The notes under the pieces: generated by a model
What the model was told of the DNA's origin: nothing
The model's input: the letters and a program-made list of their open reading frames with translations, nothing else
Database searches by the model: none
Made by a program: the position numbers and the translations under genes
Source of the DNA: Burkholderia sp. WSM2232
Lineage (GTDB): Bacteria; Pseudomonadota; Gammaproteobacteria; Burkholderiales; Burkholderiaceae
NCBI RefSeq assembly: GCF_000472545.1
Contig: NZ_AWZV01000009.1
Coordinates: forward strand, 80,874 to 144,873
Direction: 5' to 3'
DNA length: 64,000 nucleotides
Part shown: piece by piece, positions 1 through 8,333 of the stretch
Position numbering within the stretch: the stretch's first letter is position 1
How the letters are laid out: each line of letters opens with the position of its first letter

Positions 1-494
1 GTGTCAACGCACCGGCCGCTTCCGTGCCCGCACCCGTCGTCGATCAGCGCCCGCTGCCGCCCGCCGTGCCGCTCGATCCACTCGGCTTCGCGGGAGACTG
101 GCCCGCGCTCGCGGTCGATCTGCCGCTCAAGGGCATCTCGTATCAGCTCGCGTTCAACAGCGAGCTGATGGCACTCGAAGGCAACACGCTGAAGCTGAAC
201 GTGCCGGTGCCGCAGTACGCGGAGAGCTCGCAGGTTGCGAAGCTCAAGGCGGCGCTCGCCGAAAAGCTCGGCCAGAACGTCGAGGTAGTGGTCGAAGTCG
301 GCCCGGCGCGCCGCACGGCGGCTGCCCGCGACGCCGCGCTGCGCGCGCAGCGCCAGCAGGAAGCGGAGCGCGAGCTCAGCGCCGATCCGTTCGTGCAGTC
401 GCTGATCCGCGAATTCGGCGCGAGCATCGTGCCCGGCTCGATTCGCCCGATTACTCCGGACGCTGGGGCGAACGGCGCGTCCCCGGTCCACTGA
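1..494 (+). CDS. dnaX: DNA polymerase III subunits tau/gamma, C-terminal part (5' end outside window)
   Basis: This is the C-terminal end of the clamp-loader ATPase DnaX. The frame is open from base 3 of the window and has no start here, so the gene is cut by the window edge. An Ala/Pro-rich linker is followed by a domain containing GFAGDWPALAVDLPLKG and QLAFNSELMALEG, typical of the tau domain that contacts the polymerase alpha subunit. The last residues include DPFVQSLIREFGA, a conserved tail of proteobacterial DnaX. The ATPase modules lie upstream, outside the window. It precedes ybaB and recR on the same strand, a very widespread replication/recombination operon order. Identity rests on the tail and on this context. 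Confidence 0.9.
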   Translation, partial: VNAPAASVPAPVVDQRPLPPAVPLDPLGFAGDWPALAVDLPLKGISYQLAFNSELMALEGNTLKLNVPVPQYAESSQVAKLKAALAEKLGQNVEVVVEVGPARRTAAARDAALRAQRQQEAERELSADPFVQSLIREFGASIVPGSIRPITPDAGANGASPVH

Positions 495-573
495 TTCGCC
501 GCGCGTCGCACTGCAAGCATACTGACAGCGCGCGCCATTTCCGAATTTCACGCTATCAAGAAGGAGCATTTCC

Positions 574-900
574 ATGATGAAAGGTCAACTCGCCGGGCTG
601 ATGAAACAGGCCCAGCAGATGCAGGAAAACATGAAGAAGATGCAGGAGCAGCTTGCTCAGATCGAAGTCGAAGGGCAGTCGGGCGCGGGCCTCGTCAAAG
701 TGACGATGACCTGCAAGAACGACGTGCGCCGCGTTTCGATCGACCCGAGCCTGCTCGCCGACGACAAGGACATGCTGGAAGACCTGGTCGCCGCTGCATT
801 CAACGACGCCGTGCGCAAGGCCGAAGCCACCGCTCAGGAAAAGATGGGCGGCATGACCTCGGGCCTGCCGCTGCCGCCGGGCTTCAAACTGCCGTTCTGA
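574..900 (+). CDS. ybaB: YbaB/EbfC family nucleoid-associated protein
   Basis: A 108-residue DNA-binding protein of the YbaB/EbfC family, expected to act as a dimer on the nucleoid. The N-terminus is a Met/Gln-rich amphipathic helix ([19 protein letters not shown]), followed by the family core with [15 protein letters not shown] and a Pro-rich C-terminal tail. The length matches the family. The start is set by an AAGGAG ribosome site seven bases upstream; two ATG codons are adjacent (MMKGQ), and the second is also possible. It lies 79 bp after dnaX and before recR, its usual position. Function in recombination or nucleoid structure is inferred from homologues. Confidence 0.96.
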   Translation: MMKGQLAGLMKQAQQMQENMKKMQEQLAQIEVEGQSGAGLVKVTMTCKNDVRRVSIDPSLLADDKDMLEDLVAAAFNDAVRKAEATAQEKMGGMTSGLPLPPGFKLPF

Positions 901-1413
901 GCGACGCGCCGTAGCGGACAAGCGGGCGGGCGCGGCGCGAGTGGCAGAGTCGCATTGGAGCGCATCGTGTGTGAAAAAATCGGGCAAACGCTCGACTCGC
1001 GTTGCAGGGGAGCCGCGCGTGTGAGGAGAGGCCGAGGTTGTCTGAGGTTGCCCGACAGCGCCCGTCGCGCAGCTCGAGTCCAGTCCGAGTGGAGCTCGAA
1101 TGCCGCTTGATCGCAGCCCGATCGCAGCCCGATTGCAATCCGAATGCCGCCCGATTGCCGCCCGATTGCAGTCCCGGCGAAGCCGCGTTTTCAGCGTGCC
1201 TGGCCGCGCTGATGGATGCTTCGCACTGCGCGTTTCGCACTGCCCGCCGTTCGTTTGGCAATACGTACTGGCGACGAGCCGCTCTGTCCGCCGCGCCGGC
1301 GAAGAATTGACGCGCGGCAGGCGGCATCCGCCTGAGCCGGTCCGCAGCAGGTGCGCAGCAAACCAAACCTCGAGCCACATGCCCGGGCATCACCCACCTC
1401 GACGCCGATCCGC
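901..1413. other. Intergenic region between ybaB and recR
   Basis: A 513-bp gap that is long for this normally tight operon. It holds an 11-bp tandem array in its middle, described separately. I looked for a 4.5S/SRP RNA, which lies near dnaX in some bacteria, and did not find its conserved GGAAGGAAGCAGC-like core. Open frames here extend into recR or run antisense and look like high-GC artefacts. I see no convincing promoter or terminator. Confidence 0.6.
1098..1174. repeat. 11-bp tandem array, about 7 units
   Basis: Seven consecutive 11-bp units of the form GATCGCAGCCC / GATTGCCGCCC / GAATGCCGCCC, aligned without indels. The units vary mainly by C/T and A/C changes. The array lies in the dnaX-ybaB-recR operon, between ybaB and recR. 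Confidence 0.85.
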
Positions 1414-2010
1414 ATGAAACAACCTTCCGCCTTGTCGGCGCTCGTCGAAGCGCTGCGCGCGCTGCCCGGAGTCGGGCCGAAGTCCGCGCAACGCATGGCG
1501 TACCACCTGATGCAGCACGACCGTGACGGCGCCGAAAAGCTCGGCCGTGCGTTGCTGTTCGCGACCGAGCATCTGCAGCACTGCGAGAAGTGCAATACCT
1601 TCACCGAAGCGCAAGTCTGCGAGGTGTGTCTCGACCCCGAGCGCGATCCGACGCTGCTATGCGTCGTCGAAACGCCTGCCGACCAGATCATGCTCGAGCA
1701 GACCATGACTTATCGCGGTCTGTATTTCGTGCTGATGGGGCGGCTCAGTCCGCTCGACGGCATCGGTCCCAAGGAGATACATTTCGACCGGCTGGTGAAG
1801 CGCGCGTCGGACGGCGTCGTGAAGGAAGTGGTGCTGGCCACCAACTTCACCAACGAAGGCGAAGCCACCGCGCATTACCTCGGGCAAACGCTCAAGGCGC
1901 GTGGTCTGTCCGTCACGCGCCTCGCTCGCGGTGTGCCGGTGGGCGGCGAACTGGAATACGTCGACGCGGGCACCATCGCCCGCGCGATGCTCGACCGCCG
2001 CTCGATGTAG
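1414..2010 (+). CDS. recR: Recombination mediator protein RecR
   Basis: RecR, 198 residues, partner of RecF/RecO in loading RecA at gaps. In order: an N-terminal helix-hairpin-helix segment ([19 protein letters not shown]), a four-cysteine zinc finger ([16 protein letters not shown]) and a Toprim domain beginning [15 protein letters not shown] and containing [12 protein letters not shown]. The frame is open further upstream, but the start [15 protein letters not shown] matches the normal RecR N-terminus and length (about 200 residues), so upstream in-frame starts are rejected. It is the third gene of the dnaX-ybaB-recR group. Confidence 0.97.
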   Translation: MKQPSALSALVEALRALPGVGPKSAQRMAYHLMQHDRDGAEKLGRALLFATEHLQHCEKCNTFTEAQVCEVCLDPERDPTLLCVVETPADQIMLEQTMTYRGLYFVLMGRLSPLDGIGPKEIHFDRLVKRASDGVVKEVVLATNFTNEGEATAHYLGQTLKARGLSVTRLARGVPVGGELEYVDAGTIARAMLDRRSM

Positions 2011-2105
2011 CCGCGCTTGCGCGGCGGCGGCCCGCAGCGTCGAGCGAGCCCGGTGTGAGCAGTGCGCGAGTGCAACGCGGCTGCAAGAACATACACAAGG
2101 AGACT

Positions 2106-3419
2106 ATGAGCGCAACTTCCCAACCGGGCGCGAACGAGGCGCCGCAAAGCTCGCCAGAGGACGCGTCCCAAAACGCGTCCCCAAACGCGTCCGAACACGC
2201 ACCCGAAAACACACCACAAACCGCACCTGGCCCGCTTGCCGGCGTGAAAGTACTGGAACTCGGCACGCTGATCGCGGGCCCGTTCGCGGCCCGCTTTCTC
2301 GGCGAATTCGGCGCCGAGGTCATCAAGATCGAAGACCCGAAAGGCGGTGATCCGCTGCGCAAGTGGCGCAAGCTCTATCCGGAAGTGGGCGGTACGTCGC
2401 TCTGGTGGGCTGTGCAGGCGCGCAACAAGAAGTCGGTCACGGTCAATCTGAAGGCAGAAGAGGGCAAGAAGATCGTGCGCCGCCTCGCGCGTGAAGCGGA
2501 TATCGTCGTTGAGAATTTCCGGCCTGGGTTGCTGGAAAAGCTCGGGCTCGGCTACGACGTGCTCTCGGCGGAGAATCCCGGACTCGTGATGGTGCGGCTC
2601 TCGGGCTACGGCCAGACCGGGCCCTATCGCGACCGGCCCGGCTTCGGCGCGATTGCCGAGTCGATGGGCGGTCTGCGTCATATCACCGGCTATCCGGATT
2701 TGCCGCCGCCGCGCATCGGCATTTCGATCGGCGACTCGATCGCGGCGCTGCATGGCGTGATCGGCGCGCTAATGGCGCTGCACCACAAGCAGGTGAACGG
2801 CGGCAAAGGCCAGATTGTCGACGTCGCGCTGTACGAGGCCGTCTTCAACATGATGGAAAGCGTGGTGCCCGAATACGGCGTGTACGGCATGGTGCGCGAG
2901 CGCACCGGCGCGTCGCTGCCGGGCATCGTGCCGTCGAACACCTATCCGTGCCGCGACGGCAGCATCGTGATCGGCGGCAATAGCGATCCGATCTTCAGGC
3001 GCCTGATGCTCGCCATAGAGCGCGAGGATCTCGCGAACGACCCCGCGCTCGCGCATAACGACGGCCGCGTGCCGCGTACCCAGGAAATCGACTCGGCGAT
3101 CGCCGCCTGGCTTGCAACACGCACGATCGACGAAGCGCTCACGGTGCTCAATGCCGCCGACGTGCCTGTCGGACGCATTTACAGCGTGGCCGACATGTTC
3201 ACCGATCCGCAATACATGGCGCGTCAGATGATTCAGCGTTTCAAGTGGCAGGACGGCCGCGAGATCGCCTTGCCCGCGGTCACGCCGAAGCTCTCGGCAA
3301 CGCCCGGCGAGACGCGCTGGCTCGGCCCCGAACTGGGTGAACATACGGATGAAGTCCTGCAATCGCTAGGTTATGATGCAGACCACATCGCAAGGTTGCA
3401 TGCGCAACAAGTTGTGTGA
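2106..3419 (+). CDS. CaiB/BaiF family (class III) CoA-transferase with repeat-built N-terminus
   Basis: A 437-residue class III CoA-transferase, an enzyme type that moves CoA between carboxylic acids. The family core starts at PLAGVKVLELGTLIAGPFA (about residue 40) and includes FGAEVIKIEDPKGGDPLR, VRLSGYGQTGPY and the region DVALYEAVFNMMESV that carries the catalytic Asp. The start has an AAGGAG site six bases upstream. Unusually, residues 12-43 are a low-complexity run of tetrapeptides (ASQN-ASPN-ASEH-APEN-TPQT), produced by a 12-bp DNA repeat and absent from ordinary family members. The substrate cannot be told from sequence. The ABC importer downstream may or may not be related. Confidence 0.93.
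   Translation: MSATSQPGANEAPQSSPEDASQNASPNASEHAPENTPQTAPGPLAGVKVLELGTLIAGPFAARFLGEFGAEVIKIEDPKGGDPLRKWRKLYPEVGGTSLWWAVQARNKKSVTVNLKAEEGKKIVRRLAREADIVVENFRPGLLEKLGLGYDVLSAENPGLVMVRLSGYGQTGPYRDRPGFGAIAESMGGLRHITGYPDLPPPRIGISIGDSIAALHGVIGALMALHHKQVNGGKGQIVDVALYEAVFNMMESVVPEYGVYGMVRERTGASLPGIVPSNTYPCRDGSIVIGGNSDPIFRRLMLAIEREDLANDPALAHNDGRVPRTQEIDSAIAAWLATRTIDEALTVLNAADVPVGRIYSVADMFTDPQYMARQMIQRFKWQDGREIALPAVTPKLSATPGETRWLGPELGEHTDEVLQSLGYDADHIARLHAQQVV
2139..2234 (+). repeat. 12-bp coding tandem repeat (tetrapeptide units)
   Basis: Eight 12-bp units in frame near the start of the CoA-transferase gene, clearest in the middle: GCGTCCCAAAAC, GCGTCCCCAAAC, GCGTCCGAACAC, GCACCCGAAAAC. They encode APQS-SPED-ASQN-ASPN-ASEH-APEN-TPQT-APGP. 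The outer units are divergent. The length is a multiple of three, so changes in copy number would not shift the frame. Confidence 0.8.
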
Positions 3420-3529
3420 ACCACGCGAGAGCACCGCAGACGCCCGCGGGCATGCGCGCAAGACGCCCGCTGCGGGCCACAAATAGAATCGCAACAGCAA
3501 AGATTGCAAGAGCCTCGGAGACAACGAAC

Positions 3530-4567
3530 ATGCATCGCAGAAGCTTCCTCGCCGCTACCACCGCGCTCGCGGGCGCCACGCTGACGGCCACGCCGCTCGC
3601 CTTCGCCCAGGGCAAGCTGGAAACCACCAAGGTTGCCATTGCTGTGGGCGGCAAGAACCTCTTTTACTATTTGCCGCTCACCATTGCCGAGCGCCGCAAT
3701 TTCTTCAAGGACGAAGGACTCGAAGTCGAGATCTCCGACTTCGCGGGCGGCTCGCAAGCGTTGAAGGCGGCGGTGGGCGGCAGCGCGGATGTCGTGTCCG
3801 GCGCCTTCGAACATACGCTGCTGTTGCAGGCGCAAAAGCAGTCTTTCCGCGAGTTCGTGCTGCAGGGCCGTGCGCCGCAAATCGTACTCGCGGTGTCGAA
3901 GAAGACCATGCCCAACTACAAGTCGATCGCCGACCTGCGGGGCAAGAAGATCGGCGTGACCGCGCCTGGATCGTCCACCTCGATCATGGCGAGCTTCGTG
4001 CTGGCCAAGGGCGGACTGACCGCGAAGGACGTGGCGTTCATCGGCGTGGGCGCGGGCGCCGGCGCGATTGCCGCACTGCAGTCCGGACAGATCGACGCCC
4101 TTGCGAACCTCGATCCGGTAATGACCAAGCTGGAGCGCAGCGGCGACATTCGCATCGTCTCCGACACGCGCACGCTCGCGGATACGCGCAGCGTGTTCGG
4201 CGGCGACATGCCGGCAGGGTGCCTGTATGCGTCGCAAAGCTTCATCACCAAGAACCCCAACACCACGCAGGCGCTCACCAATGCCATGGTGCGCGCGCTC
4301 AAGTGGCTGCAGACGGCAACGGGCACAGAGCTCATCAACACCGTGCCCGAGAGCTACCTGCTCGGCGACCGCGCAGTCTATCTCGACGCCTGGCAGCACG
4401 TGAAGGAAGCGATGTCGCCCGACGGCCTGATGCCGGCCGACGGCCCCGCCACGTCGCTGAAGACCCTGCAGGCGTTCGACGCCACGGTGCAGGGCAAGCC
4501 AATCGACGTGTCGAAGACCTGGACGAACGACTTCGTGAAGAAGGCGCTGGCCACCGCCAAGGCGTGA
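3530..4567 (+). CDS. ABC transporter substrate-binding protein (SsuA/TauA/NMT1-like)
   Basis: A 345-residue periplasmic binding protein. The N-terminus HRRSFLAATTALAGATL has paired arginines and a hydrophobic stretch ending at AFA-QG, so it is exported, possibly by Tat. The mature part begins ETTKVAIAVGGKNLFYYLP and shows family features such as AERRNFFKDEGLEVEI, GGSQALKAAVGGSADV and LRGKKIGVTAPGS. This start gives a proper signal peptide; the frame is open upstream, but those starts bury the signal. It is followed by ATPase and permease genes, so the three make one importer. The ligand (sulfonate, nitrate, pyrimidine precursor or other) cannot be decided from sequence. Confidence 0.93.
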   Translation: MHRRSFLAATTALAGATLTATPLAFAQGKLETTKVAIAVGGKNLFYYLPLTIAERRNFFKDEGLEVEISDFAGGSQALKAAVGGSADVVSGAFEHTLLLQAQKQSFREFVLQGRAPQIVLAVSKKTMPNYKSIADLRGKKIGVTAPGSSTSIMASFVLAKGGLTAKDVAFIGVGAGAGAIAALQSGQIDALANLDPVMTKLERSGDIRIVSDTRTLADTRSVFGGDMPAGCLYASQSFITKNPNTTQALTNAMVRALKWLQTATGTELINTVPESYLLGDRAVYLDAWQHVKEAMSPDGLMPADGPATSLKTLQAFDATVQGKPIDVSKTWTNDFVKKALATAKA

Positions 4568-4616
4568 CAGCGCGCCGCGACCCACACCGAAACCGATCCA
4601 TCAAGCGAGTCGAACG

Positions 4617-5429
4617 ATGACCGTTGCAGCTCTGGCGCTCGAAAACATCACTTGCACTTTCGCCGCGCGCGAGAACCGCGCGCAGCGCTATACAGCGGTC
4701 AAGGACACCACGTTGCGGATCGCGCCAGGCGAGTTCGTCTCCGTGGTCGGGCCGACCGGTTGCGGCAAGTCCACGTTGCTGAACGTCGGCGCGGGCCTGC
4801 TCGCTCCGTCGGCGGGCACGGTCAGCGTGTTTGGCGAACCGCTCGCGGGCATCAACCGGCGCGCGGGCTATATGTTCCAGGCGGACGCGCTCATGCCCTG
4901 GCGCTCCGCCATCGACAACGTGACGGCCGGCCTCGCGTTCCACGGCGTGCCCCAGCAGCAGGCGCGCACGAAGGGCGAGGAGTGGCTCAAGCGCGTGGGT
5001 CTCGGCGGTTTCGGCGACCGCTATCCGCATCAGCTCTCGGGCGGCATGCGCAAGCGCGTTGCGATGGCGCAGACGCTGATCCTGGACCCGGACATCATTC
5101 TGATGGACGAACCGTTTTCCGCGCTCGACATCCAGACGCGCCAACTGATGGAAAACGAGCTGCTCGAGCTGTGGGCCGCAAAGCGCAAGGCGGTGCTCTT
5201 CATCACTCACGATCTCGACGAAGCGATCGCCATGTCCGACCGCGTGGTGGTTCTGTCGGCGGGGCCGGGCACGCATCCCATCGGCGAATTCACGATCGAT
5301 TTGCCGCGCCCGCGCGACGTCGCCGAAATCCGCTCGCATCCGCGCTTTGTCGAGCTGCACGCGCAGATCTGGAGCGTGCTGCGCGACGAGGTACTGAAGG
5401 GTTACCAGCAGCAGTTGACCGCCGTGTGA
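4617..5429 (+). CDS. ABC transporter ATP-binding protein (SsuB/TauB-like)
   Basis: A 270-residue ATPase that energises the importer encoded around it. Visible motifs are Walker A GPTGCGKST (about residue 45), the Q-loop in AGYMFQADALMPWR, the signature LSGGMRKRVAMAQ, Walker B IILMDEPFSALD and the switch histidine in LFITHDLDEAIAMSDR. The sequence after this (VVVLSAGPGTHPIGEFTIDL) is typical of the nitrate/sulfonate/taurine class. It lies 49 bp after the binding-protein gene and 66 bp before the permease gene on the same strand, so co-transcription is likely. Confidence 0.96.
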   Translation: MTVAALALENITCTFAARENRAQRYTAVKDTTLRIAPGEFVSVVGPTGCGKSTLLNVGAGLLAPSAGTVSVFGEPLAGINRRAGYMFQADALMPWRSAIDNVTAGLAFHGVPQQQARTKGEEWLKRVGLGGFGDRYPHQLSGGMRKRVAMAQTLILDPDIILMDEPFSALDIQTRQLMENELLELWAAKRKAVLFITHDLDEAIAMSDRVVVLSAGPGTHPIGEFTIDLPRPRDVAEIRSHPRFVELHAQIWSVLRDEVLKGYQQQLTAV

Positions 5430-5495
5430 GGGTGCGCGGATGCAGCGCGTTTCAGGTCCATCAATCGTGTAAGGCAAACCGAGGCAAATCGAGTC

Positions 5496-6320
5496 ATGTG
5501 GAAGACGTTGCGCCCGAACCGGGCGAATCTGGTGATCTGGCAATGGCTGCTGCTGGTGCTGTGCTTCGTGCTCTGGTACGTGCTGACGAGTCCGACGCTA
5601 TTGCCCGCGTTCTATTTCGACGATCCGAACAAGGCGGCTTTCTTCTTCGGCGAACCGCAGAAGGTTTTGCTGCGCATCTGGGAATGGTTCACGAGCGGCG
5701 AGATCTATCTGCACCTGTGGATCACGCTGCTGGAGACCGTGCTCGCGTTCGCGCTCGGCACGGGAATAGGGCTCGGTGTGGGCTTGTGGCTTGCGCTGTC
5801 GCCGCTTGCGAGTGCGCTGTTCGATCCGTACATCAAGGCCGCCAACTCGATGCCGCGCGTGATTCTCGCGCCGATCTTCGGGGTGTGGTTCGGCCTTGGC
5901 ATCTGGTCCAAAGTCGCGCTCGGCGTGACGCTGGTGTTCTTCATCGTGTTCTTCAACGTCTACCAGGGCGTGAAGGAAGTGAGCCCGGTAGTGCTCGCAA
6001 ATGCGCGCATGCTCGGCGCGAACGGCAAGCAACTGCTGCGCTACGTCTATCTGCCGAGTGCGATGAGCTGGGTGTTCTCGAGCTTGCACACGTCGGTGGG
6101 CCTGGCGTTCGTGGGCTCGGTGGTCGGCGAGTATCTCGGCTCCGCGCGCGGGGTCGGCTATCTGATTCTGCAGGCGGAGGGCACCTTCGATATCAATACC
6201 GTGTTCGCCGGTATTTTGGTGCTGACTGCATTCGCGCTGATTCTCGACGCGATTGTCGGGATGGGCGAGCGGCACCTGATGAAGTGGCAGCCGAAGACTA
6301 GCGACACCGAGAAACTGTAG
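5496..6320 (+). CDS. ABC transporter permease (SsuC/TauC-like)
   Basis: A 274-residue inner-membrane permease, probably acting as a homodimer. It has about six hydrophobic segments, the first in VIWQWLLLVLCFVLWYVLT. The cytoplasmic EAA-type loop that docks the ATPase is visible in NARMLGANGKQLLRYVYLPS. The length matches the family. It is the last gene of the importer and is followed by an intrinsic terminator, which closes the transcription unit. Confidence 0.95.
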   Translation: MWKTLRPNRANLVIWQWLLLVLCFVLWYVLTSPTLLPAFYFDDPNKAAFFFGEPQKVLLRIWEWFTSGEIYLHLWITLLETVLAFALGTGIGLGVGLWLALSPLASALFDPYIKAANSMPRVILAPIFGVWFGLGIWSKVALGVTLVFFIVFFNVYQGVKEVSPVVLANARMLGANGKQLLRYVYLPSAMSWVFSSLHTSVGLAFVGSVVGEYLGSARGVGYLILQAEGTFDINTVFAGILVLTAFALILDAIVGMGERHLMKWQPKTSDTEKL

Positions 6321-6347
6321 TCGCCGCGAGCGCCTCGATCGCTTATG

Positions 6348-6384
6348 AAACAGCGTGTGGTTCGCTTGAGCCACACGCTGTTTT
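6348..6384 (+). terminator. Rho-independent terminator after the ABC importer
   Basis: A perfect 13-bp stem, AAACAGCGTGTGG paired with CCACACGCTGTTT, with a 10-base loop and a TTTT run. It lies 27 bp after the permease stop. The A/T ends of the stem make it potentially bidirectional, which would suit the minus-strand oxidoreductase gene ending just downstream. Confidence 0.9.
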
Positions 6385-6444
6385 CGTCTGGGGCAGGGAG
6401 CGCAGCGCGGGTTCGCTGTGCGGCAGCCCGCGGCCGCACTCTGG

Positions 6445-7419
6445 TTACGGCGTGATCACCACCTTGCCGATCACGCGCCGCTCGGCCATGTCGCGCAGCG
6501 CGCGCGCCGTTTCGTCGAGCGGATAGCGGGCGGACACATACGGCTTGAGCTTGCCTTCGCCGATCCAGCCGACCATCTGCGCGAACGCCGCGTGATTGCG
6601 CTCTGGCTCCCGGCGGGCAAAGTCTCCCCAGAACACGCCGACCACGCTCGCGCCTTTGAGCAGTGTCAGGTTAAGCGGCAGCTTCGGAATCTCGCCGTTC
6701 GCAAAACCGACCACCAGATAACGCCCGCGCCAGCCGATGCTGCGAAAGGCCGGCTCCGAGTAGACGCCGCCAACCGGATCGTAGATCACGTCGGGGCCCT
6801 GGCCGTCGGTGAGCGCCTTGATGCGCTCGCGCAGATCTTCGGTGCTGTAGTTGATGGTCGCGTCGGCGCCATGCTCGACGCACACGGCGAGCTTTTCATC
6901 GCTCGACGCGGCGGCGATCACGCGCGCGCCGAGCGCCTTGCCGATTTCCACCGCCGCGAGGCCGACGCCGCCCGCCGCGCCCAGCACGAGCATCGTCTCG
7001 CCGGCTTGCAGCGTGCCGCGATCCACCACCGCGTGATGCGCCGTGCCGTACGCGAGCGTGAACGCCGCCGCCAGTTCAAAGTCGACGCCGTCCGCGAGCG
7101 GCACGCAGGCCGACTCGCCCGCGAGAGCCTGCTGCGCGAAGCCGCCGGAACCCGTGAACGCGACCACGCGCGAACCGGGCGCAAACTGCGTGACCCCCGC
7201 GCCGACCGCTCGCACGATGCCGGCGACCTCGGAGCCTGGCGTGAAGGGTAGCGGCGGCTTGAACTGGTACTTGTTCTCGATGATCAGCACATCGGGAAAG
7301 TTGACGGAGGCGGCCTTCACGTCGATCACGACGTGCCCCGGCGGCGGCTCGAGATCGGGCAGATCTTCGACGGTGAGGCTCTCAGGCGGTCCGTATTGAT
7401 TGCAGCGAATCGCGCGCAT
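6445..7419 (-). CDS. NADPH:quinone oxidoreductase family protein (zinc-free MDR)
   Basis: A 324-residue medium-chain dehydrogenase/reductase of the quinone-oxidoreductase branch. It has a GroES-like N-terminal half ([34 protein letters not shown]) and a Rossmann half with the nucleotide-binding motif [20 protein letters not shown]. The cysteine/histidine ligands of zinc alcohol dehydrogenases are not apparent, as usual for this branch. A GGAG site precedes the ATG. It is a single gene, convergent with the ABC operon and divergent from surE. Physiological substrate unknown. Confidence 0.92.
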   Translation of the reverse strand: MRAIRCNQYGPPESLTVEDLPDLEPPPGHVVIDVKAASVNFPDVLIIENKYQFKPPLPFTPGSEVAGIVRAVGAGVTQFAPGSRVVAFTGSGGFAQQALAGESACVPLADGVDFELAAAFTLAYGTAHHAVVDRGTLQAGETMLVLGAAGGVGLAAVEIGKALGARVIAAASSDEKLAVCVEHGADATINYSTEDLRERIKALTDGQGPDVIYDPVGGVYSEPAFRSIGWRGRYLVVGFANGEIPKLPLNLTLLKGASVVGVFWGDFARREPERNHAAFAQMVGWIGEGKLKPYVSARYPLDETARALRDMAERRVIGKVVITP

Positions 7420-7562
7420 CGTGTCTCCATTCAGTCAGGGTTCGCAATGGCTTCGAGTGTAAAGCATGCGCACGACCGTACGCCTCGCGGCTGCGGCGCG
7501 GGCGCTTCCCACAGGCGGCGCGCCAAGCTTGCCGTGTCGTTCGCGCGCCTTGTTTCCTCGGT

Positions 7563-7568
7563 TACAAT
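7563..7568 (+). promoter_or_regulatory. Candidate -10 element immediately upstream of surE
   Basis: TACAAT lies with its last base six bases before the surE ATG, and no purine-rich ribosome site is visible between them. If this is the -10 box, transcription would begin at or next to the start codon. No good -35 hexamer is seen at 16-18 bp. This is a pattern match only. Confidence 0.35.
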
Positions 7569-7574
7569 CGCCGG

Positions 7575-8333
7575 ATGCGAATCCTACTCAGCAACGACGA
7601 CGGTTATCTGGCGCCCGGCCTGGCCGCGCTTTACGAAGCGCTCAAGCCGCTTGCCGACGTGACCGTGATGGCGCCCGAACAGAATTGCAGCGGCGCGTCC
7701 AATTCCCTGACGCTGTCGCGGCCGCTGTCGGTCCTGCGCTCGGCAAACGGCTTCTACTACGTGAACGGCACGCCGACCGACTCGGTTCACATCGCGCTCA
7801 CGGGCATGCTCGACCACACGCCCGACCTCGTCGTCTCGGGTATCAACAACGGCCAGAACATGGGCGAGGACACGCTCTACTCGGGCACCGTCGCGGCGGC
7901 TACCGAAGGCATCATGTTCGGCGTTCCGGCCATCGCGTTTTCGCTCGTCGACAAGGACTGGGTCCATCTCGAAGACGCGGTGCGCGTCGCCGCGGAGATC
8001 GTCGCGCATTACCTCGCGCATCCGCTGCCGGGGCATCCGCTTCTGAACGTCAATATCCCGAACCTGCCGTATGAGGAGTTGCGCGGCTGGCGCGTCACGC
8101 GTCTTGGCAAGCGGCATCCGTCGCAGCCGGTGATCCGCCAGACCAATCCACGCGGCGAGCCGATCTACTGGATCGGCCCCTCGGGCAGTGCACGCGATGC
8201 GAGCGAAGGCACCGATTTCCACGCGGTCGCCAACGGCCATGTCTCCATCACGCCGCTGCAACTCGATCTGACTCACACGCAGATGCTGCCCGCAGCACAC
8301 GACTGGGCCCGCGCGGGCAGCGGCGCTTCATGA
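7575..8333 (+). CDS. surE: 5'/3'-nucleotidase SurE
   Basis: A 252-residue stationary-phase survival phosphatase that removes phosphate from nucleoside monophosphates. The N-terminus [16 protein letters not shown] carries the metal-binding Asp pair at residues 8-9, and [15 protein letters not shown] and [20 protein letters not shown] contain further family active-site residues. The length is typical. There is no clear Shine-Dalgarno sequence before the ATG. Its stop overlaps the next start by four bases (ATGA), so translation of surE and pcm is probably coupled. The order surE-pcm-nlpD-rpoS is strongly conserved. Confidence 0.97.
   Translation: MRILLSNDDGYLAPGLAALYEALKPLADVTVMAPEQNCSGASNSLTLSRPLSVLRSANGFYYVNGTPTDSVHIALTGMLDHTPDLVVSGINNGQNMGEDTLYSGTVAAATEGIMFGVPAIAFSLVDKDWVHLEDAVRVAAEIVAHYLAHPLPGHPLLNVNIPNLPYEELRGWRVTRLGKRHPSQPVIRQTNPRGEPIYWIGPSGSARDASEGTDFHAVANGHVSITPLQLDLTHTQMLPAAHDWARAGSGAS

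Noticed and set aside
901..1413. 4.5S (SRP) RNA near dnaX
   Set aside because: The conserved core and tetraloop of bacterial SRP RNA are not found in this gap.
3371..4585. Long antisense ORFs, here over the binding-protein gene and likewise over many other genes
   Set aside because: High GC content gives long antisense frames; their residues are rich in Arg/His/Ala and match no family, while the sense gene has clear motifs.
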